Source: Desulfobacterota bacterium AH_259_B03_O07 (GTDB lineage: Bacteria > Desulfobacterota_D > UBA1144 > Nemesobacterales > CSP1-2). Taken from it: a stretch of 35,020 nt of DNA. A program made the position numbers and the translations under genes. Of the stretch, positions 30,366 to 35,020 are shown one piece after another. The stretch lies in NCBI GenBank assembly GCA_027717645.1, contig JALLOG010000020.1, positions 1 to 35,020 on the forward strand, written 5' to 3'. Positions within the stretch are counted from its first letter, which is position 1, and every line of letters begins with the position of its first letter. The notes under the pieces are model-generated. The model worked only from the letters and a program-made list of their open reading frames with translations, made no database searches and was not told where the DNA came from.

Positions 30366-30593
30366 CTATACTGGTAGTTTTGGCGTCCCAACATTAAAAC
30401 CACCGACAGCATTGATATTTACAATTAGTTGTTTTTTACTCACAAGCTTATCTCCAATCTTCTTTATATTGACGTCAACGATCTTGTCGTTTTGAGCAAA
30501 GGCGTGTGGGATTAATAGGGATTTTAATAGAATTCCCCACAGCGCCTCTACAATAAATGTCTAAATTATATTGGTATATAGATCAATTTTCAT
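30366..30593 (-). pseudogene. Small secreted-protein ORF with an in-frame amber codon
   Basis: From an ATG at 30593, preceded by a G-rich ribosome binding site, the frame reads MKIDLYTNII, then TAG (30561-30563), then continues open for 64 codons: a hydrophobic signal-like stretch (WGILLKSLLIPHAFAQ) and a short mature part (NDKIVDVNIKKIGDKLVSKK ... VGTPKLPV) with its own TAG stop. The shape, with ribosome binding site, ATG, signal peptide and Ala-x-Ala-Gln cleavage, suggests a real gene disabled by one nonsense change. I do not recognise a family. Confidence 0.4.
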
Positions 30594-30732
30594 AACTCCC
30601 CCCCTTTAATCAGATTTTAGAATTGAAACTTACTTTCGATTTTCTATGAGTGTCAATTGAGGTAAGTGCGGCAATTTGGAATTCGTGCTAATATCATTTT
30701 TTAAAGTCATTTTATTTTTATTGGAGTAGGTA

Positions 30733-31827
30733 TTGAACAGTTCGAAAAATAGGTGTGTGCTCGTAGTTGGTGCGGGACCAGTCGGATTGGCCGCTGCTCT
30801 TGAACTTGCTCGTTTAAAACATCCCGTCCGTATAATTGAAAAGAAAGTAGCACCTTCGACACAGTCGAAGGCAATTGGAATTAATGCTCGTACGTTGGAG
30901 CTAATGGAACCTTCCAGCGTAACTGAAATGTTGCTAAAAAGGGGACTTAAAATTCCTAGGATTAATTTCCTTAACGAAGAGCATCTGATTTTCCAGATCG
31001 AGTTTTCAAAGGTTCGGCATCGGTACAATTTCATGCTCGGACTACCCCAATCAGAGACCGAACGAACTGTAGAAAAAAAACTCAACGAATTTGGTATTGA
31101 GGTTGAACGAAATGTTGAGCTTATTAATTTTGAACAGAGTGGAGAGAGCGTCCGTTGTTTTCTCTCAGATAGTGGCAATGAAATGGAATTTAATGCCACA
31201 CACTTAATAGGTGCTGACGGAGCCCGTAGCGTTCTCCGTAATAAGTTAGGGATAGCGTTTCCTGGTGACGTGATGCAGGGTGACTGGAGCCTGGCAGATG
31301 TGTACATGGATTGTCCTTTGGATAATGAGGGAGCAAATGTTCAATTTCACCCAGAAGGGATATTATTTACGATTAGGTTTAAAGAGAAACACTTTCGTGT
31401 TGCAAGTAACAAGCCTAATGTTCTTGAACGACTACCCAAAGGTTCTCAGGTTCACAATGTTATATGGCAATCAGATTTCACTGTTAGTCATCGCCAGGCT
31501 GAGTCGTACAATATAGGTCGAGTATTTTTGGCGGGGGATGCTGCTCACATTCACTCTCCCCTTGGAGCACGTGGAATGAATATGGGTATTGAGGATGCTA
31601 CTATACTGGCTAGAAAAATTGTTAATGGAGGACTTGAATCTTACTCAAGAGAGAGACATAAAGTTGGTGCCTCAACGATTCGAATGGTCAAGAAGATGAC
31701 CGAATTTGCCACAAGTACAGGTAAGACAAAGACATTCATACGAAATTATTTCCTTCCAGTCATTCTAACATTTGATTTTGTCCAACAACCACTAATAAAA
31801 AGGATGGTCGGCTTGGGTAATTCCTAA
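30733..31827 (+). CDS. FAD-dependent monooxygenase, aromatic-ring hydroxylase type
   Basis: A 364-aa protein with a TTG start preceded by GGAG. The FAD-binding motif VVGAGPVGLAAALELARL is at 11-28; LIGADGARSVLR is the DG motif; GRVFLAGDAAHIHSPLGARG with MNMGIEDA is the GD motif that closes the FAD ribose site. It belongs to the group A flavin hydroxylases, which oxidise aromatic or polyketide-like substrates with NAD(P)H and oxygen. It is shorter than phenol hydroxylases, close to the 360-400 aa of PHBH/UbiH-like enzymes. The substrate cannot be inferred, and no pathway genes are adjacent. Confidence 0.85.
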   Translation: MNSSKNRCVLVVGAGPVGLAAALELARLKHPVRIIEKKVAPSTQSKAIGINARTLELMEPSSVTEMLLKRGLKIPRINFLNEEHLIFQIEFSKVRHRYNFMLGLPQSETERTVEKKLNEFGIEVERNVELINFEQSGESVRCFLSDSGNEMEFNATHLIGADGARSVLRNKLGIAFPGDVMQGDWSLADVYMDCPLDNEGANVQFHPEGILFTIRFKEKHFRVASNKPNVLERLPKGSQVHNVIWQSDFTVSHRQAESYNIGRVFLAGDAAHIHSPLGARGMNMGIEDATILARKIVNGGLESYSRERHKVGASTIRMVKKMTEFATSTGKTKTFIRNYFLPVILTFDFVQQPLIKRMVGLGNS

Positions 31828-32010
31828 TTTATAGGCGAATTTTTGAGGAAATATGATCTCTCATATATCCATGCAGGCATTCTGATAGAAAGATTTTTGG
31901 GATTTTCTTGTTTTTGGCGGTTTTGGGTATGATACGTAATCTATTGCACACACATTGAAACGTGTCATATGATAAAGTAAACCATCAGTAAATTAATTCA
32001 GAAATTATCT

Positions 32011-32124
32011 ATGAAACTGCTATCTGTAAATGTTTCATTACCAAAGGAGATTCCTTATAGGGGAAAGAAGATTTTACATCCGTACGTTATAATTGGAACG
32101 GGGGAATTGCTAGATCCTGAATGA
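32011..32124 (+). pseudogene. MOSC-domain (YiiM-like) gene remnant
   Basis: Reads MKLLSVNVSLPKEIPYRGKK and then stops after 17 more residues. MOSC proteins of the YiiM group open M-K-L-L-S-V-N-V-x-L-P-x-x-(V/I)-x-x-(R/K)-G-(K/R). The rest of the roughly 200-residue domain, including its catalytic Cys, is not found downstream. A deletion appears to have removed most of the gene while leaving its promoter-like sequence and start. Confidence 0.6.
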
Positions 32125-32342
32125 ACTTGTTTGCACCGATCGCACGACCCTTATTGTCGTTGGAATCACGACGTTGTATTGAAGCAGGGTGGAGAATGCC
32201 TGGCAGAAAGGCTTGGAGCACTCTTTATTAACAGTGACTAATCGCAATTCAGAAAACAAGAAAATTTCTTCTAAGGCATTGTGTTGCTACAGCAGATTTG
32301 TATTAGGGTGAAATCGGTTTCTAGAATTTGGCTTTTTTCGAA

Positions 32343-32370
32343 GTAGGGGCGTTCAATTGAACGCCCCTAC
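32343..32370. repeat. 28-bp perfect palindrome of the GTAGGGGCG family
   Basis: GTAGGGGCGTTCAA and its exact complement TTGAACGCCCCTAC make a gap-free 28-bp palindrome. The GTAGGGGCG...CGCCCCTAC outline is a dispersed repeat found in many bacteria. It lies about 110 bp upstream of the transketolase genes. Confidence 0.85.
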
Positions 32371-32477
32371 AAATTGATTTAAAACTCATCCGGCTTTTAT
32401 AAGGTTTCTCTGGATTTAGATTATATTATAGATTATATTAGGTAACTTCTTTTTAAAATCATTTAGAAAAACACGGG

Positions 32478-33353
32478 GTGATTGTTTCGCAAATATCAGA
32501 CGAACAACTCGCATTTTTAGAAGACAAAGCAAACCAGATAAGAGAAGACATCATAAAAATGTTACTCGAGGCGGGTTCCGGGCACTCTGCCGGGTCATTA
32601 GGAACGGCCGACATATTCACGGCTCTATATTTTCACGTCATGAAGCATGATCCGAAGAATCCTGACTGGGAAGATAGGGATAGGTTTGTATTGAGTAACG
32701 CACATATTTGCCCAGTACTTTACGCTACATTGGCTCATGCTGGATATTATCCAAGAGAAGAGATGATGACTCTCAGGAAATTTGGTTCGAGGCTTCAGGG
32801 ACATCCTCATAGAGGTATTCTTCCTGGTCTTGAGGCATCAGGAGGTCCACTAGGTCACGGTATATCCATAGCAATTGGAATGACACTGGCAGATAAAATA
32901 GATGGAAAACGTCGAAGGGTTTATTGTATGCTCGGTGACGGAGAGCAGGACGAGGGACAGGTCTGGGAGGCTCTCATGTTTGCAGGAAAGAATAAGCTTA
33001 ATAATCTCGCAGTTGTGGTAGATAGAAATAATATTCAAATAGATGGGTTCACGGAGGACATTATGCCAATGGAACCCTTGAACGAAAAATATAGATCTTT
33101 TGGCTGGCACATCTTAGAGGTGGATGGACACAACATAAGGAGTATTGTAGATGCTTTCGATGAGGCTAAAGCAGTATATGAGAAGCCAACAATGGTGATT
33201 GCTCATACGATTCCTGGTAAAGGGGTTGACTTCATGGAATTTAAACCCGAATGGCATGGCAAGCCTCCAAATAAAGAAGAGGCTGAGAAGGCGCTTGCTG
33301 AACTAGAACAAATAAAGTCATTGGGTGGCAAGATAACTTGCGAGCATCATTAA
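32478..33353 (+). CDS. tktA: Transketolase, N-terminal (thiamine-diphosphate-binding) subunit
   Basis: A 291-aa protein, GTG start. It carries AGSGHSAGSLGTADIFTAL, PLGHGISIAIGMTLADK and the thiamine-diphosphate/Mg motif GDGEQDEGQVWEALMFAG (153-170) through VVDRNNIQIDG. In many bacteria and archaea transketolase is encoded as two genes; this is the PP-domain half. With the next gene it transfers two-carbon units between sugar phosphates in the pentose phosphate pathway. It is separated from the C-terminal subunit by 1 bp, so the two are co-translated. Confidence 0.92.
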   Translation: MIVSQISDEQLAFLEDKANQIREDIIKMLLEAGSGHSAGSLGTADIFTALYFHVMKHDPKNPDWEDRDRFVLSNAHICPVLYATLAHAGYYPREEMMTLRKFGSRLQGHPHRGILPGLEASGGPLGHGISIAIGMTLADKIDGKRRRVYCMLGDGEQDEGQVWEALMFAGKNKLNNLAVVVDRNNIQIDGFTEDIMPMEPLNEKYRSFGWHILEVDGHNIRSIVDAFDEAKAVYEKPTMVIAHTIPGKGVDFMEFKPEWHGKPPNKEEAEKALAELEQIKSLGGKITCEHH

Positions 33354-33354
33354 A

Positions 33355-34335
33355 ATGTTGAATCCAGATCTTAATTTGGCGGATAACTTATTTGACGATC
33401 CGGATCAGGTGCCCCAAAGGAACGGTTATGGCGACGGGGTTGTTGAGGCAGGTGAAAAAAATAAAAATATAGTCGTGCTGTGCTGTGATCTAACAGAATC
33501 TACAAGATCCCTTGCCTTCAAAAAAGCTTTCCCAGAAAGATTCGTAGAAATGGGTATCGCTGAACAAAACATGGCGGGCATAGCAGCTGGCATGGCATTT
33601 TCAGGGAAGATACCTTATATCGCATCCTATGCTACTTTCAGCCCAGGGAGAAACTGGGATCAGATCAGAGTAAGCATCTGCTATAGTATGGCGAATGTTA
33701 AAATCATGGGTGCTCATGCTGGGATTTCGGTAGGCCCTGATGGAGCCACTCACCAGGCCCTTGAAGATATAGCTATAACAAGGTGCTTGCCAAATATGAT
33801 GGTTATAGTGCCTTGTGATTACTGGGAAGCCAAGAAAGCTACGATTGCAATTTCAGAGACCAATGGTCCCGTTTACATGCGTTTTGGGAGAGAAAAGGTT
33901 CCGGTTGTGACCACTGAGAAAACTCCTTTTGAAGTAGGACGTGCAGAAATTTTTAAACATGGAAAGGATGTAACCGTGATTGCCTGTGGCTCACTTGTTT
34001 ATGAATCATTAATTGCTGCTGGAAGTCTCTCAAAGGAAGGTATTGATGTAAGGGTGATTAATTGTCATACAATAAAGCCAATTGATGAAGGAATTATAAT
34101 CAATGCCGCAAAAGAGACTGGTGCTATAGTTACTGCAGAAGAGCATCAAGTCCATGGCGGGTTGGGAAGTGCGGTTGCAGAGGTTGTTTCGAAAGATCAT
34201 CCGGTGCCTATTGAATTTGTGGCAATAATGGATAGGTTTGGGGAGTCGGGAGAGCCGGATGAACTCATGACCAAGTTCGGTGTTAAGTCTCGGGATATCA
34301 TTATTGCAGTTAATAAAGTTTTGAAGAGAAAATAA
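33355..34335 (+). CDS. tktB: Transketolase, C-terminal (pyrimidine-binding) subunit
   Basis: A 326-aa protein: the Pyr domain (about 20-190) has FVEMGIAEQNMAGIAAGMAF with catalytic Glu70, ASYATFSPGRNWDQIR and AHAGISVGPDGATHQALEDI. The C-terminal transketolase domain (about 200-320) has VTVIACGSLVYESLIA, DVRVINCHTIKPID and TAEEHQVHGGLGSAVAEV. It pairs with the upstream subunit to form the alpha2beta2 enzyme, each active site lying at the interface. ATG follows the upstream stop by one base. Confidence 0.92.
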   Translation: MLNPDLNLADNLFDDPDQVPQRNGYGDGVVEAGEKNKNIVVLCCDLTESTRSLAFKKAFPERFVEMGIAEQNMAGIAAGMAFSGKIPYIASYATFSPGRNWDQIRVSICYSMANVKIMGAHAGISVGPDGATHQALEDIAITRCLPNMMVIVPCDYWEAKKATIAISETNGPVYMRFGREKVPVVTTEKTPFEVGRAEIFKHGKDVTVIACGSLVYESLIAAGSLSKEGIDVRVINCHTIKPIDEGIIINAAKETGAIVTAEEHQVHGGLGSAVAEVVSKDHPVPIEFVAIMDRFGESGEPDELMTKFGVKSRDIIIAVNKVLKRK

Positions 34336-34403
34336 GCCCATCAGATTGCTTCAATTTTTAATTAACCCATCTGCTAAGAATCTAAAAAGTTAAGGTTAAA
34401 GGA

Positions 34404-34982
34404 ATGGCTGTAAACACGAACCAAATTTGGGAAGAATTTAGCAATAAACTACAAGTGTTTATTCTAAAACGTGTTAAGAGCAAACACGATGCAGAAGACA
34501 TTTTGCAAGATGTCTTTTTGAAGATTCATAACAAGATTGAAAGTCTTGAGAGTGAAAATAAGTTAAGGTCTTGGATTTATCAGATTACAAGAAATGCCAT
34601 TGTCGATTATTATCGAAATCATGGAAAAAACCCAAGGCTTGAAATGGAGTCTCCACAGCAAATTGAAGATTTCTCAGATAAAAATGGCTTTGAGTCGGCT
34701 GAGATTGAAATTGCTTCCTGCATAAGACCAATGGTCGACGATTTGCCTGAAAAGTATAAAGAAGCGATATTAATGACAGAGTATGAATCCCTTTCGCAGA
34801 AAGAACTCGCGAATAGGCGTGTATTATCGGCGTCCGGAGGTAAATCTAGGGTACAGAGAGCAAGGAAGGAGTTAAAGAATATGCTTTTAGAATGCTGTCA
34901 TTTTGAGTTCGATCGTTTAGGCAAGATTATAGAATTTGAACCAAAAAACGGTTCGTGCAAATCCTGCGTACAAGATTTTTAG
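34404..34982 (+). CDS. sigZ: SigZ-type RNA polymerase sigma factor
   Basis: A 192-aa protein: IWEEFSNKLQVFILKRVKSK, AEDILQDVFLKIHNKIESLE and LRSWIYQITRNAIVDYYRNH are sigma region 2. LPEKYKEAILMTEYESLSQK, ELANRRVLSASGGKSRVQRA and RKELK are region 4. The C-terminal CCHFEFDRLGKIIEF followed by CKSCVQDF is the Cys-rich tail of SigZ-like proteins and could sense metal or redox state. ANRRVLSASGGKSR departs from the usual GLSxSGAKSR in the HTH, which may alter promoter recognition. No anti-sigma gene is visible before the window ends at a C9 run. Confidence 0.85.
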   Translation: MAVNTNQIWEEFSNKLQVFILKRVKSKHDAEDILQDVFLKIHNKIESLESENKLRSWIYQITRNAIVDYYRNHGKNPRLEMESPQQIEDFSDKNGFESAEIEIASCIRPMVDDLPEKYKEAILMTEYESLSQKELANRRVLSASGGKSRVQRARKELKNMLLECCHFEFDRLGKIIEFEPKNGSCKSCVQDF

Positions 34983-35020
34983 AAGTTGAATGTTGAGACA
35001 CGACCCCCCCCCAACACGAC

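Larger units (their letters stand above)
31828..32477. other. Spacer with a gene remnant and a palindrome
   Basis: Apart from the MOSC fragment at 32011-32124 and the palindrome at 32343-32370 I see no gene. TTGCAC-18-TATGAT (31944-31973) is a fair promoter for the lost MOSC gene. A short protein-like stretch (VLKQGGECLAERLGALFINS) near 32165-32235 has no start and may be another remnant. Confidence 0.4.

Noticed and set aside
5154-30593. Host-wide recoding of TAG as an amino acid, suggested by two amber-interrupted ORFs
   Set aside because: Several clear genes (TPR protein, the transporter fusion at 28585) end in TAG at the expected length. Local nonsense changes explain both cases.

Overview
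The window is AT-rich bacterial DNA with two parts. The left part (about 1-17.5 kb) looks like an integrated, phage-derived mobile element. The right part (about 17.5-35 kb) looks like host chromosome. The host is Gram-negative-like: it has periplasmic copper and thiol proteins, many signal peptides, ergothioneine genes, a split transketolase and a SigZ-type sigma factor. The REP-like repeat families on the right also occur in AT-rich lineages of the Desulfobacterota/Nitrospirota/Dadabacteria kind. I cannot name the organism from sequence alone.

Left part, 0-6.9 kb. The N-terminus of a tyrosine integrase runs off the left edge. Next to it is an XRE repressor-type operon with a near-ideal promoter and paired 21-bp-spaced repeats, facing small rightward genes. 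Accessory cargo follows: a secreted protein of about 17 TPR units with an exact 102-bp internal duplication, an OB-fold secreted protein, a DUF3251-like membrane protein, an HTH gene broken by one amber codon, a G/C-tract-rich spacer and a secreted Asp-rich protein.

Left part, 7-17.5 kb. This is a leftward phage core. Reading from right to left it holds an unknown 395-aa protein, an excisionase-like HTH, an acidic-tailed ssDNA-binding-like protein, a DUF3854/DUF927 primase-helicase, a dense GGTAAT/ATTACC array (candidate origin), a small-terminase-like protein, a large terminase split into ATPase and nuclease ORFs by one in-frame TGA, a truncated phage gene, and a homing-endonuclease-like protein with about 11 NUMOD3 repeats. 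No portal, capsid or tail gene is present in the window. At the right end is a 55-aa ribbon-helix-helix gene with a leaderless promoter. Beside it is the 5' half of a tRNA-Met(CAT) gene that stops at the anticodon loop, which is the best candidate for the right attachment site.

Right part. In order: an M23 peptidase, an intact IS1595-type insertion sequence, a copper/thiol group (SCO1, a twice-frameshifted PCuAC gene, a VKOR-thioredoxin fusion), then egtB and egtD for ergothioneine synthesis behind a clear promoter and a foldable leader. These are followed by an ECF42-type sigma factor with a TPR tail, an ABC ATPase, and a substrate-binding-protein/permease fusion of the OpuC/EgtU superfamily. 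Together they suggest a combined ergothioneine synthesis and transport locus. The remainder is a MazEF-type toxin-antitoxin pair, a PPOX flavoprotein, an FAD monooxygenase, a MOSC-gene remnant, the two transketolase subunits and a SigZ-type sigma factor.

Most promising for follow-up: the egt locus with its binding-protein-first transporter, the split terminase, the GGTAAT array and the tRNA-Met half-site.
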